The notes beneath the pieces are model-generated. The model ran no database searches and was not told where the DNA came from. It saw only the letters and a list, made by a program, of their open reading frames with translations. From positions 1 through 49,807 of the forward strand of contig QGUT01000001.1 of the NCBI GenBank assembly GCA_003242255.1: DNA of 49,807 bases, written 5' to 3'. A program made the translations under genes and the position numbers. Numbering within the stretch: the stretch's first letter is position 1; every line of letters begins with the position of its first letter. Shown in pieces: positions 1 to 8,443 of this stretch. Origin of the DNA: Bacillota bacterium (GTDB taxonomy: Bacteria; Bacillota; Thermosediminibacteria; Thermosediminibacterales; Thermosediminibacteraceae).

Positions 1-53
1 TAATTTTCAAAGGGGGATTTTCCTGCCCGGCCCCATCCGGCCAAAAATGGGCT

Positions 54-617
54 TTAAAAACCTAAAGCCCTGGCTATCTCGGTCATGGCTTTGAGAGAAA
101 GTTCGGCGAAGTCTTCGAAGGGGATGCCCAGCAGTTCTATGGAGCGCATGGCGTTCCTGTCCGCCCCTGCGGCGAAGCGCGCTTCCTTCATCCTCTTTAA
201 TATGGATTTTACCTTAACGCTGGCGAGCTTTTTGTCGGGATAGACCAGGGCCACCGCCGTTATGAAGCCGGTGATGGGGTCGGCAGCGTACAGCGCCCGG
301 TCGAACTTGTTCTCTATTCTGGTTCCATTAGCCGGGTTGTGGGCGAGAATGGCGTGGTACATGTCTTCGGTCCCGAAGTTTAACTCCCTCAGTATTTCTA
401 CGGCTTTGGGCCCGTGGAGCTCGGGGTAGTTCCTGTAGTCCACCAGGTCCGCGTCGAGGTCGTGCAGAAGGCCCGCAATGCCCCACTCTTCCACCCTGTC
501 GGGTTCGAGTCTCAGGGCCAGAGCCCTCATCACCGCTTCCACGGCAAAGCTGTGCTTCACGAGGTTTTCGGTGTGAAGGTACTGGCGCAGGATTTCAAGA
601 GCTTTCTGCCTGTCCAT
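54..617 (-). CDS. HD-domain phosphohydrolase
   Basis: A 187-residue protein of the HD superfamily of metal-dependent phosphohydrolases. The conserved HD pair is in GLLHDLDADL (about residues 49-58), preceded by a His in VKHSFAVE (about residue 22) and followed by LHGPKAVEIL and AILAHNP, which fits the H...HD...H/D pattern of small HDIG-type proteins. No second domain or membrane segment is seen, so it should be cytosolic. The substrate cannot be told from sequence; nucleotides are typical for the superfamily. The ATG start at 617 has a strong AAAGGGGG ribosome binding site. The gene is divergent from proC and has its own promoter in the shared 80-base gap. The fold is well supported, the specific role unknown. 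Confidence 0.85.
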   Translation of the reverse strand: MDRQKALEILRQYLHTENLVKHSFAVEAVMRALALRLEPDRVEEWGIAGLLHDLDADLVDYRNYPELHGPKAVEILRELNFGTEDMYHAILAHNPANGTRIENKFDRALYAADPITGFITAVALVYPDKKLASVKVKSILKRMKEARFAAGADRNAMRSIELLGIPFEDFAELSLKAMTEIARALGF

Positions 618-653
618 CTTTTTCCCCCTTTGAGTTAAGTGTAATTTTTTGTA

Positions 654-682
654 ATTATACTACAAACCTGTTCACTTGTCAC
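654..682 (-). promoter_or_regulatory. sigma-A promoter for the HD-domain gene
   Basis: On the minus strand, GTGACA (677-682) and TATAAT (654-659) are separated by 17 bases, a near-consensus vegetative promoter reading into the HD gene. It overlaps the upstream region of proC, so the two divergent transcripts may compete. Confidence 0.6.
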
Positions 683-699
683 TTTTGGGAGGTGGCTTG

Positions 700-1530
700 A
701 TGGAGAGAATCGGCTTTTTGGGAGCGGGCTCCATGGCCGAAGCTCTGCTCAAGGGACTCATCAGCACCGGTTCGGTCCGGCCCGAAGATGTCATTGTGAC
801 CAACCGGCAAAACGACCAGAGGTTGAAATACATCAAGGATACGTACGGCGTGAGGGTCACCAGAGATTATTCCGAGCTTGTAGGGGAAAGTTCGGTTTTG
901 ATGCTGCTCGCAAAGCCCAAGGACATCGGAGAATTGATGAAAAGGATCGGAGAGGAGTTGAGGGAAGATCAGCTCCTCCTTTCGGTGGCGGCGGGAATCA
1001 GCACTTCCTTCCTGGAACGGTTCAGCTCCAGGAAGATAAAAGTCGTGAGGGCCATGCCCAACACGTCATGCCAGGTGGGAGAATCGGCTACAGCCATAGC
1101 GGCGGGCCGGTACGCGGGAGAAAAGGAACTGGATACGGCCTTGCGGATTTTTTCCTCGGTGGGCAAGGTGTACGTGGTGGAGGAGAAGTGGCTCGATGCG
1201 GTGACCGCCCTTTCCGGCAGCGGCCCCGCCTACGTGTACCTCATGATGGAAGCCCTGACCGAAGCCGGAGTAAAAGCGGGCCTTCCCGCACAACTGTCCC
1301 ATGAGCTTGCCGTGCAGACGGTATTCGGTGCGGCCAAAATGGTGCTTAAGACCGGGGAAGAACCGGCAGCTTTAAGAAAAAAGGTCACCTCGCCCGGCGG
1401 CACCACCATGGCCGGGTTGGAAGTCCTCGAAAGGATGGGTTTCGCGGACGCCGTAGTGCAGGCGGTCCAAAGGGCCGCCCGGAGGTCGGCGGAATTGCGG
1501 GAGGAGAACGAGGCTTTCGGAAATTCTTGA
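700..1530 (+). CDS. proC: Pyrroline-5-carboxylate reductase
   Basis: Catalyses the last step of proline synthesis, reduction of 1-pyrroline-5-carboxylate by NAD(P)H, in the cytosol. The 276-residue length is normal for the family. The N-terminal Rossmann motif IGFLGAGSMAEALLKG is at residues 3-18, VRAMPNTSCQVG follows near the domain boundary, and the C-terminal dimerisation and active-site region carries SGSGPAYVYLMMEAL and TSPGGTTMAGL. The start is placed at ATG 700 because GGGAGGTGG lies 5 bases upstream; an in-frame start at 676 has no such site. The gene stands alone and ends at a bidirectional terminator. Confidence 0.95.
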   Translation: MERIGFLGAGSMAEALLKGLISTGSVRPEDVIVTNRQNDQRLKYIKDTYGVRVTRDYSELVGESSVLMLLAKPKDIGELMKRIGEELREDQLLLSVAAGISTSFLERFSSRKIKVVRAMPNTSCQVGESATAIAAGRYAGEKELDTALRIFSSVGKVYVVEEKWLDAVTALSGSGPAYVYLMMEALTEAGVKAGLPAQLSHELAVQTVFGAAKMVLKTGEEPAALRKKVTSPGGTTMAGLEVLERMGFADAVVQAVQRAARRSAELREENEAFGNS

Positions 1531-1573
1531 CAATTGTTTAAATTTTTTGTACCATAACTTTAAAAGCATAAAA

Positions 1574-1608
1574 AAAGAAGAGACCCGAGTCTCTTCTTTA
1601 ATTTTTTT
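1574..1608. terminator. Bidirectional intrinsic terminator between proC and abrB
   Basis: AAAGAAGAGAC (1574-1584) pairs perfectly with GTCTCTTCTTT (1589-1599) around a CCGA loop. A T-run follows on the + strand and an A-run precedes it, so it can end both proC and the convergent abrB. It overlaps the abrB stop codon. Confidence 0.85.
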
Positions 1609-1849
1609 TCACCTTTTTCAATGCGGAAGCGCAGTCCGCGCAGATGTTTTTTCCCTTGTAGGTGATGATGTTTTCAGCGCTGCCGCAAAATATGCAGCCG
1701 GGCTGGTATTTCTTCAGTATGATCCGGTCGCTGTCCACGTAAATTTCCAGGGCGTCCTTTTCGTTTATATCTAGTGTCCGCCTCAACTCAATGGGTATGA
1801 CCACCCGGCCTAATTCATCGACTTTTCTGACGACCCCCGTCGATTTCAT
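1598..1849 (-). CDS. abrB: AbrB/SpoVT-type transition-state regulator with Cys4 tail
   Basis: An 83-residue DNA-binding protein. The N-terminal half (STGVVRKVDELGRVVIPIEL and following residues) is nearly identical to Bacillus AbrB, the swapped-hairpin fold that represses stationary-phase and sporulation genes. The C-terminal part differs: instead of the AbrB oligomerisation helix it has a short segment with CxxC (CIFC) and a second CxxC (CADC) 18 residues on, probably a zinc ribbon. The start is ATG 1849 after a GGGGG ribosome binding site; upstream in-frame codons lack one. Its promoter is clear on the minus strand. The exact regulon is unknown. Family membership is very secure. Confidence 0.9.
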   Translation of the reverse strand: MKSTGVVRKVDELGRVVIPIELRRTLDINEKDALEIYVDSDRIILKKYQPGCIFCGSAENIITYKGKNICADCASALKKVKKN

Positions 1850-1899
1850 AAAAAAATGCCCCCTATTTTTACTTTTTTCGACAATAATTTTCCTAATAG

Positions 1900-1928
1900 A
1901 TAATACCAAAGTTGCCAATAAAAGTCAA
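1900..1928 (-). promoter_or_regulatory. sigma-A promoter for abrB
   Basis: On the minus strand TTGACT (1923-1928) and TATTAT (1900-1905) are 17 bases apart, giving a transcript start about 45 bases upstream of the abrB ATG. Confidence 0.7.
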
Positions 1929-1953
1929 CATATTCTAGAAAGGAGTGGCCGAT

Positions 1954-2910
1954 TTGGAAAGGTTGAACGAGACCCTGAAAACGGAATTTTCCATCGCAGC
2001 AGCGGCTTTGAAAAACAGGTTAAAGGACCGGCCCGGCAAGGAACGGCTCAGAGATCTGATAGAAAAAAATGGCGTTGGCCGATTTCATAGAAGTCGAAAG
2101 ATGACGAACGATGAACTGGCGCCCTTTTCCGAAAAGGGGGGCATAGCCGGGGTGGACGGGTCTACCAACAACACCGCCGGCACCTTCCCCTACGTCATAA
2201 CCGTGCAGCAGGCTCTGGCCATGAGCACGGCTGCGAAAGAGGAAATATACCGTACCGCGGTTTTATGCCCCCTTTTTATGGGGGAGAGCATGGATGAAGC
2301 CGAATACATCGAGCGGGTAAAATCCAGCCTTGCCACGCTGGAGGCGATGGCTGCTTTAGAGGCCGCGGAAAAATTAAAGCCGGCAGTCCTCCTGATAGAT
2401 GGTTCCCTGGTACGGCTGAAGATTGAGGCTAAAAGCCTCTGGGAGGAACTCAAAAAATCCGCCATCGACCGGGGTATTTTGCTGGTGGGAGTGGTCGAGG
2501 GCATTACTACAAAGATAATAAGCTCCGCCCTGAGAGAGTCCCTGCCGGAGACCATGAAAGAAGCCAGCGATTGGGAACTGCTCTTCGGGGCCCTGGACGA
2601 GGGGGAGGGGCTGGAAATTGTGCCGACGGGACTCAAGGAAGGATTTCGGACCGTATTCATGAGGACCTCCGCCGACCCCAAGCCGATCGGCATCGACCTG
2701 CTGGAGGAGCAGTGCGAATATGCGGAACTCGTCGAAAGCCTGATTTTCACCCTCACGCCCCGGGACAGCCGGGGGATACCTCTCTGGCTGGACCTGGTTG
2801 ACAAGAAAGTAAAATTGAGCGATGCTCTTTTAGAGGGGCTTTTAAAGACGTACTTGGGAGAAGATTATTCCGAATTTCTGACTCCCAAGAGGGCAAAGCG
2901 AAGTCTCTAA
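1954..2910 (+). CDS. nurA: NurA-domain nuclease
   Basis: A 318-residue protein of the NurA family, 5'-3' nucleases of an RNase H-like fold that work with the HerA translocase in DNA-end resection, known best from archaea and thermophilic bacteria. The metal-binding Asp of NurA is expected in GIAGVDGSTNN (about residues 62-72); a second acidic strand is in AVLLIDGSLVRL (about 145-156). The TTG start at 1954 is chosen because AAAGGAG (1939-1945) sits 8 bases upstream; the in-frame GTG at 1945 overlaps that site. The stop is 18 bases before herA, so the two are co-transcribed. Assignment rests on the GxDGS motif plus the HerA neighbour. Confidence 0.8.
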   Translation: MERLNETLKTEFSIAAAALKNRLKDRPGKERLRDLIEKNGVGRFHRSRKMTNDELAPFSEKGGIAGVDGSTNNTAGTFPYVITVQQALAMSTAAKEEIYRTAVLCPLFMGESMDEAEYIERVKSSLATLEAMAALEAAEKLKPAVLLIDGSLVRLKIEAKSLWEELKKSAIDRGILLVGVVEGITTKIISSALRESLPETMKEASDWELLFGALDEGEGLEIVPTGLKEGFRTVFMRTSADPKPIGIDLLEEQCEYAELVESLIFTLTPRDSRGIPLWLDLVDKKVKLSDALLEGLLKTYLGEDYSEFLTPKRAKRSL

Positions 2911-2928
2911 AGAAAGGGGAATTAGGTC

Positions 2929-4761
2929 ATGCAGGTCGTGGGCCTTACTACTCCCCAGGAAGTTTTTGTGGCTTCCCGGGAGAGGAAATTCCGGATAAAC
3001 GAGATTCTGGTGATAGATGATCCCAACCAGGGGCCTCTCATAGGCGAAGTGGTGGAGGCCAATTCTTACAACCGCTTCATCCCGCTTTCCATAAACCACG
3101 ACTTCGTGGACTCCCGGGTGATCGAATCCCTGGAGCGCCTGGGTTATTCCATCAGCGACGACGAGATAAATATAGCCCGGGTAAAACTCAGGAACGAGGC
3201 CAGCTTCCCGGTAGCTACGGGGGCAAAAGCGCATCTTCCGGAGTTTTCGGAAGTGAGAGAACTTCTGGTGAGGTCCACCACCGAAGACGGCCTGGCCCTT
3301 GGGGAGATAAAACACACCGAAGAGACGGCCGAGACCATGGACGAAGATCTGAAAGGGCTCTTTTACGTATATTCCCGGGGAGAGAAGAAAAAGACTAAAA
3401 ATGTCCCGTTTTTACTGGATTTGAAGTCCTTCCAGCAGTACCCCCACATAGGCATCTTCGGCGGCTCCGGTTCGGGCAAATCCTACGGCCTCCGGGTCAT
3501 AATGGAAGAACTGATGCTCAAAGGGATACCGGCGATCATGCTGGACCCCCACTACGAGATGGACTTTTCGACGAGGGAGGAAGGTCTGGAGGACGCGCCG
3601 GATTTCAGGGAGTCCTTTAAAAAGTTTCAGATCGGCGAAGACGTGGGTGTCGAGTTCCTCGCCCTGGGGAAGAGGGACCTTCTGGACCTGCTCTCGGCGG
3701 TAAAACCGCTGACAGAAGCCATGAGCAGCGCCGTGGAGATCCTCCATCGTCGGGGGGATAGCTTCTTGAGCTTTAGTTCGCGGCTGGAACTTCTGGCCGA
3801 GGCTCTGGAACTGGGAAGGATTCGGATAGAAAAGGCCCTGCAGCAGGATCTGGAGCCGGAAGAGAGGGAAAAATACAAAAAAATGAAGGAACTCCTGGAG
3901 GAATACCCCAATATACCGCTGGTGTCGGTGCAGGGCATAGCCTGGAGACTGAGGAGGCTGCAGGCTTCGGGGCTCTTCAACCACAACATAAAGCCGATAA
4001 AGGAGGCCCTCCTGCAGGGGAAGCTGGCGGTAATCCAGGGCCCTATATGGCTGCTCCAGGTGTTTTCCACCTACCTTCTCGCCAACCTCTACCGGTGCCG
4101 GAGGGACTACAAGGACGGCGAGCTCCGGGGAGAAGCTGCCGGCGAATATTTTCCGCCTTTCGTGATAGCCACCGACGAAGCCCACAATTTCGCCCCCAAA
4201 GGCTACGATGCTCCCAGCAAGGGAATAATCACCGAGATTGCCCAGGAGGGCAGAAAATACGGCGTATTTCTGGTGCTTGCAACTCAAAGGCCGACGCTCC
4301 TCGACGAGACGGTGACGGCTCAGCTTAACACCAAGATAATCTTCAGGACCGTAAGGGGCCACGACATAGCTACTATTTCGGAGGAGACAGACATAGGCCC
4401 GGAAGAGGCCAAAAGGCTTCCCTACCTTCCTTCCGGCGACGCCTTCGTGTCATCGCCGCTCTTCGGGAGGACGGTGGCCATCAGGGTGAGGTTTCCGTAC
4501 ACCAGGAGTCCCCACACTTTGAACCCCTTCGACGAAATAAAGGATTACAGGCGAAAAGCCCAGGACAGGCTGCTGGACCTGCTGGAAAAGCACCTGCCCA
4601 TATACGATACCAATCTCCTGAAAGTGGTTCAGGCCCTGGATGCTGAGGCGCCGGATTTGAAGATGGAAGTGAGGACTTTGAAGGACAGCCTGGAAGACCT
4701 GGTGAGAAGCGGGAAAGTCCAGAAGGAGGAAACGCCTTTCGGAACCGTGTACTACCGGTGA
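2929..4761 (+). CDS. herA: HerA-like DNA translocase ATPase
   Basis: A 610-residue HerA/FtsK-superfamily ATPase (DUF87 type), expected to form a hexameric ring that pumps DNA into NurA. The N-terminal beta-rich HAS-barrel region covers about residues 1-110. Walker A is GGSGSGKSYG near residues 177-186, Walker B is FVIATDEAH near 411-419, and an Arg-rich ATQRP motif follows near residue 450. A long helical insert (about 235-340) lies between the Walker motifs, and the last 70 residues look like a winged-helix tail. AAAGGGG precedes the ATG by 8 bases. Together with nurA it forms a self-contained two-gene unit that ends just before the metG promoter. Roles in repair or phage defence are both possible. 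Confidence 0.88.
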   Translation: MQVVGLTTPQEVFVASRERKFRINEILVIDDPNQGPLIGEVVEANSYNRFIPLSINHDFVDSRVIESLERLGYSISDDEINIARVKLRNEASFPVATGAKAHLPEFSEVRELLVRSTTEDGLALGEIKHTEETAETMDEDLKGLFYVYSRGEKKKTKNVPFLLDLKSFQQYPHIGIFGGSGSGKSYGLRVIMEELMLKGIPAIMLDPHYEMDFSTREEGLEDAPDFRESFKKFQIGEDVGVEFLALGKRDLLDLLSAVKPLTEAMSSAVEILHRRGDSFLSFSSRLELLAEALELGRIRIEKALQQDLEPEEREKYKKMKELLEEYPNIPLVSVQGIAWRLRRLQASGLFNHNIKPIKEALLQGKLAVIQGPIWLLQVFSTYLLANLYRCRRDYKDGELRGEAAGEYFPPFVIATDEAHNFAPKGYDAPSKGIITEIAQEGRKYGVFLVLATQRPTLLDETVTAQLNTKIIFRTVRGHDIATISEETDIGPEEAKRLPYLPSGDAFVSSPLFGRTVAIRVRFPYTRSPHTLNPFDEIKDYRRKAQDRLLDLLEKHLPIYDTNLLKVVQALDAEAPDLKMEVRTLKDSLEDLVRSGKVQKEETPFGTVYYR

Positions 4762-4763
4762 AC

Positions 4764-4792
4764 TTGACAATATATTCCGGCCGTGGTATCAT
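4764..4792 (+). promoter_or_regulatory. sigma-A promoter of the metG T-box leader
   Basis: A perfect TTGACA (4764-4769) and TATCAT (4787-4792) are spaced by exactly 17 bases, starting 3 bases after the herA stop. Transcription should start near 4799. Confidence 0.85.
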
Positions 4793-4798
4793 AAAATG

Positions 4799-5025
4799 CA
4801 AATAAAAAAGGCTATGACGGGAAGAGTAAGCAGGGACGAGGTTCCAGAGAGCCGGGGCAGGTGGAAGCCGGCACCGAAAGCCCTGCCGAACATGGTCCCC
4901 GAGCTTGCGCCGCTGAACTGAAGTAGGCGGTGACGGGAAGGCCCGTTAAAGCCAAGAGGCCTGTATGGCGAATTAGGGTGGTACCGCGGGTACGTGCCCG
5001 CCCCTTTCCGGGGGCGGGCTTTTTT
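4799..5025 (+). promoter_or_regulatory. Methionine T-box riboswitch leader
   Basis: A tRNA-sensing leader ahead of metG. Stem I carries the AGAGAG and GGTGG conserved loops (about 4845-4865). The specifier triplet is ATG at 4892-4894 in the context GAAC-ATG-GTCC, matching tRNA-Met. The antiterminator has the canonical T-box AGGGTGGTACCGCGG at 4975-4989, whose TGGT would pair with an ACCA tRNA end. The terminator is GCCCGCCCC/GGGGCGGGC (4996-5019) followed by six T. Uncharged tRNA-Met should allow read-through into metG. Confidence 0.92.
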
Positions 5026-5057
5026 GCTGGAAGAGAAAAAATCAGGGAGGGAATGGT

Positions 5058-6974
5058 GTGAAGAAAGTATTTTACGTGACGACCCCCATTTACTACGTCA
5101 ACGCCGAGCCCCATATAGGACATGCCTACACCACCATAGTGGCCGATTTCCTCGCGCGCTGGCACCGCATCGCCGGTTACGACACCTATTTCCTCACGGG
5201 TACCGACGAACACGGCGAGAAGATAGCCCAGGCGGCCAGAGCGAACGGAGAAGAGCCGCAGGCTTTTGTGGACAAGGTGAGCGCCCGCTTCAAGCAGGCC
5301 TGGGAAAAACTGAACATAAAGTACGACGATTTCATCAGGACTACGGAGCCGAGGCACAAGAAGCTGGTGCAGTATATCCTCCAGAAAGTGCGCGATGCGG
5401 GGGATATATATTACGGCGAATACGAAGGCCTTTACTGCGTGGGATGCGAACGCTTCCTGACCGAAAAGGAGCTGGTGGACGGCAAGTGCCCGGACCACGG
5501 CACCGTGCCCGAGAGGAGGAAGGAAGGCAACTACTTCTTCCGGATGGAGAAGTACCGGCTCTGGCTGAAGGACTACATCGAGAAAAACCCGGATTTCATC
5601 CTCCCCGAGGGCTACAGGAACGAAGTGCTCTCCATGCTGTCCGAGCCCATAGGGGACCTTTCCATATCCCGGCCCAGGAGCCGAGTCCCCTGGGGGATTC
5701 CGCTGCCCTGGGATGAGGAGCACGTGACCTACGTCTGGTTCGATGCGCTTTTAAACTACGTTTCCGCCCTGGGCTATCCCGACGGGGACAAGTACCATCG
5801 TTACTGGGAGCACGCCTGGCACCTCATAGGCAAGGACATACTGAAGCCCCACGCCGTGTTCTGGCCCACCATGCTGAAATCCGCTGGATTACCCATATAC
5901 CGCCGCCTGAACGTGGGAGGCTTTTTGCTCGGCCCCGACGGCAGGAAGATGTCGAAGAGCCTGGGGAACGTGGTGGACCCGTTTGCCCTTGCGGACAAGT
6001 ACAGCCCCGACGTGGTGAGGTACTACCTTCTCAGGGACCTGCCCTACGGCGCGGACGGCTCGGTGGGTGAGGCGGCTCTCGTGGAAAGGTACAATTCTGA
6101 CCTGGCCAACGACCTGGGGAACCTCCTTTCGCGCACGGTGACTATGATCGAAAAATTCTTCGGCGGATACATACCATCTCCCGGGCCAGCCGAGGGACCG
6201 GACCACGAGCTCATCGCGGAAGCGGAAAAACTCCCCGATGAGGTGGAGGCAAAAGTCAGGCGCATGGAGATCTCCGAAGCGCTGAAAGCCGTGTGGAGAT
6301 TCATAGGCAGGGCCAACAAGTACATCGACGAGACGGCTCCATGGGCCCTGGCCAAAGACCCGGGGAAAAAGGATCGCCTTGGGACGGTCCTTTACAATCT
6401 GGCCGAAGCGCTCCGGATCATATCGGTTCACATCGAGGCGGCCATGCCCGGCGTTCCGGCGAAAATAAGAGAGCAGCTGGGCATCAGGGATGAGAGCCTC
6501 ACTACCTGGGATAGCGTAAAGCGCTTCGGGGTGCTCCCGGCGGGATTAAAAACCGGCGACAAAAAGATAATTTTCCCGAGGATCGAAGGCCCCGTAGAAG
6601 TCAAAACCGAAAAAGCAAAGACCGAGGAGGAAAAACCCAAAGTGGAGCAAAACATCATAACCATCGACGAATTTGCCAAGATAGACCTGAGGGTGGCGGA
6701 AGTCCTCGAGGCGTCCCGCATCGAAGGGGCAGACAAACTGCTGAAGCTCAAGGTGAGGATAGGAGAGGAGACGCGCCAGATAGTGGCGGGCATTGCCAAG
6801 TACTATGCTCCCGAACAGCTGGTGGGGAAAAAGATAGTGGTGGTGGCCAACCTGAAGCCGGCCCGGCTGCGGGGCGTGGAGTCCCAGGGGATGCTGCTGG
6901 CGGCTTCCACCGAAGGGAAGCTGGTCCTGGTCACCGTGGACGGTGACATCGAATCGGGGGCTAAGGTGAAATGA
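5058..6974 (+). CDS. metG: Methionyl-tRNA synthetase
   Basis: Charges tRNA-Met with methionine in the cytosol. The class I motifs are HIGH (HIGHAYT, about residues 20-26) and KMSKS (GRKMSKSLGN, about 295-304). A single zinc knuckle CVGC...CPDHG lies near residues 130-150, so this is the one-knuckle form. Residues about 535-638 form a C-terminal tRNA-binding OB domain (IDLRVAEVLEASRIEGADKL), which makes dimers; total length 638 is typical for the fused type. The start is GTG 5058 after AGGGAGGG. The upstream ATG at 5053 is closed by a stop. Expression is controlled by the methionine T-box. It overlaps tatD by four bases (ATGA), so the two are translationally coupled. Confidence 0.97.
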   Translation: MKKVFYVTTPIYYVNAEPHIGHAYTTIVADFLARWHRIAGYDTYFLTGTDEHGEKIAQAARANGEEPQAFVDKVSARFKQAWEKLNIKYDDFIRTTEPRHKKLVQYILQKVRDAGDIYYGEYEGLYCVGCERFLTEKELVDGKCPDHGTVPERRKEGNYFFRMEKYRLWLKDYIEKNPDFILPEGYRNEVLSMLSEPIGDLSISRPRSRVPWGIPLPWDEEHVTYVWFDALLNYVSALGYPDGDKYHRYWEHAWHLIGKDILKPHAVFWPTMLKSAGLPIYRRLNVGGFLLGPDGRKMSKSLGNVVDPFALADKYSPDVVRYYLLRDLPYGADGSVGEAALVERYNSDLANDLGNLLSRTVTMIEKFFGGYIPSPGPAEGPDHELIAEAEKLPDEVEAKVRRMEISEALKAVWRFIGRANKYIDETAPWALAKDPGKKDRLGTVLYNLAEALRIISVHIEAAMPGVPAKIREQLGIRDESLTTWDSVKRFGVLPAGLKTGDKKIIFPRIEGPVEVKTEKAKTEEEKPKVEQNIITIDEFAKIDLRVAEVLEASRIEGADKLLKLKVRIGEETRQIVAGIAKYYAPEQLVGKKIVVVANLKPARLRGVESQGMLLAASTEGKLVLVTVDGDIESGAKVK

Positions 6975-7747
6975 ATCCTGTACCGGTGCTCGTGGATGCT
7001 CACGCCCACCTGGACGATGAGGCCTTCGACGGCGACAGAAGCGAGCTTCTGAGGCAAATCCAAAAGGCGGGAATAATTGTCGTCAACGCCGGTTCGGACC
7101 TCGAAAGCAGCCGGTTTTCTCTGGAACTTGCCCGAAATTGGGATTTCGTATACGCCTGCGTGGGGGTTCATCCCCACGAGGCGAAGAAGGCGCACCCCGG
7201 CTATATCGGCGAACTCACGGAACTGGCCAGAGATCCGAAAGTGGTAGCCATAGGTGAGATCGGGCTAGACTATCACTACGATTTTTCTCCCCGGGAAGTG
7301 CAGAAAGAAGTATTCGAAAAGCAGCTCTTGCTGGCAAAGGATCTGGGCCTGCCGGTGGTGGTTCACTGCCGGGAGGCCCTGAGCGATGTCCTGGAAATCT
7401 TAAAGAAGTCGGGAGTCAAAAAAGGTCTCTTGCACTGCTATACCGGGACTTTAAATGAAGCTCGGGATTTTTTGGACTTAGGCTTTTATTTTTCCTTCGG
7501 GGGTATGCTGACTTTTAAAAAGGCGGAAGACCTGAGAAAAGTGGCTAAAGGACTGCCTAAGGAAAGGGTGCTGGTGGAAACCGACTGCCCCTACCTTTCG
7601 CCGGAGCCCTTCCGGGGCAGGAGAAACGACCCTACCCGTCTCGTTTACGTGGTTCGCAGCCTCGCAGGTATTTGGGGGATTTCCGAGGAGGAAGTGGCAG
7701 AAATCACCAGAAACAACGCAATAGAACTTTTCGGCCTCGAATGTTAA
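6971..7747 (+). CDS. tatD: TatD-family metal-dependent DNase
   Basis: A 258-residue TIM-barrel hydrolase of the TatD/YabD family (3'-5' exonuclease and other phosphoesterase activity). Metal ligands are visible as DAHAHLDD (residues 9-16), GEIGLDYHYD (about 96-105), VVHCRE (about 130) and LHCYTG (about 155), with the final Asp in VETDCPYLSPEPFRG. The gene overlaps metG by ATGA, the same arrangement as metS-yabD in Bacillus near the origin. The radical SAM gene that follows is of the type known to accompany tatD. Confidence 0.93.
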   Translation: MNPVPVLVDAHAHLDDEAFDGDRSELLRQIQKAGIIVVNAGSDLESSRFSLELARNWDFVYACVGVHPHEAKKAHPGYIGELTELARDPKVVAIGEIGLDYHYDFSPREVQKEVFEKQLLLAKDLGLPVVVHCREALSDVLEILKKSGVKKGLLHCYTGTLNEARDFLDLGFYFSFGGMLTFKKAEDLRKVAKGLPKERVLVETDCPYLSPEPFRGRRNDPTRLVYVVRSLAGIWGISEEEVAEITRNNAIELFGLEC

Positions 7748-7837
7748 TATGAGGTGTATAATGTATTTTCAAATTTTAGCTTTTGTGTTAAAATAACAGC
7801 GTTTATATAATATAAAATAATGGACGGTGTAACAAGA

Positions 7838-8443
7838 ATGATTGCTTATACCTTGGGAGATTCCCTGTACCTCAACATCACAAATCGATGCCCCAACCAC
7901 TGCTCCTTTTGCATAAGGAATTATGCCGATGGCGTAGACGGATACAACCTCTGGCTGGAGAAGGAACCCACTACCAAGGAGATCATCGAAGCCGTGGGGG
8001 ACCCTACGGGGTATAAGGAAGTAGTGTTTTGTGGCTTCGGAGAGCCGCTGATGCGCCTTCAGGTGGTGCTGGATGTGGCCCGCCACATAAAGAAGAATTA
8101 TCCCAGCGTGCCCATCAGGATAAATACCAACGGCTTGGGCAATTTAATAAACGGGGAGGACATAACGCCCTATTTCAAGGGGCTCATAGATGTGGTTTCA
8201 ATTAGCCTCAATGCCGAAAACGCCCAGAAGTACCAGGAGATCTGCAATTCCGATTACGGAGAAGACGCCTTTTATTCGATGCTGGAGTTTGCGAGAAAGT
8301 GCAAAAACCACGTGCCCCGGGTAGTACTCACGGTGGTGGACGTGCCGGGAGTGGACGTGGAAAAATGCCGCAGGATAGCCGAAGAACTCGGAGTGGAATT
8401 CAGGCTCAGGCATTTTGAAGGTGAGGACGGGGAACAGGCTTGA
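7838..8443 (+). CDS. TatD-associated radical SAM protein
   Basis: A small (about 201-residue) radical SAM enzyme of the family found next to tatD in many anaerobes. The [4Fe-4S]-binding CxxxCxxC motif is CPNHCSFC (about residues 20-27), followed by the SAM-binding FCGFGEPLMR and a later strand INTNGLGN. No auxiliary cluster domain is seen. The substrate is unknown. ATG 7838 is preferred since a weak GGACGGTG lies upstream and the protein then begins directly with the conserved strand; an in-frame ATG at 7820 has no ribosome binding site. The slot between tatD and rsmA is usually held by rnmV (RNase M5) in Bacillus. The gene ends inside the rsmA start. Confidence 0.85.
   Translation: MIAYTLGDSLYLNITNRCPNHCSFCIRNYADGVDGYNLWLEKEPTTKEIIEAVGDPTGYKEVVFCGFGEPLMRLQVVLDVARHIKKNYPSVPIRINTNGLGNLINGEDITPYFKGLIDVVSISLNAENAQKYQEICNSDYGEDAFYSMLEFARKCKNHVPRVVLTVVDVPGVDVEKCRRIAEELGVEFRLRHFEGEDGEQA

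Noticed and set aside
4994..5716. A 240-codon frame overlapping the start of metG in another phase
   Set aside because: It begins inside the T-box terminator and runs out of phase with the well-conserved MetG protein.
7783..7811. A promoter before the TatD-associated radical SAM gene
   Set aside because: TATAAT at 7806 is good but the -35 (TTGTGT) is weak, and the transcript would start almost at the codon; left out for lack of support.
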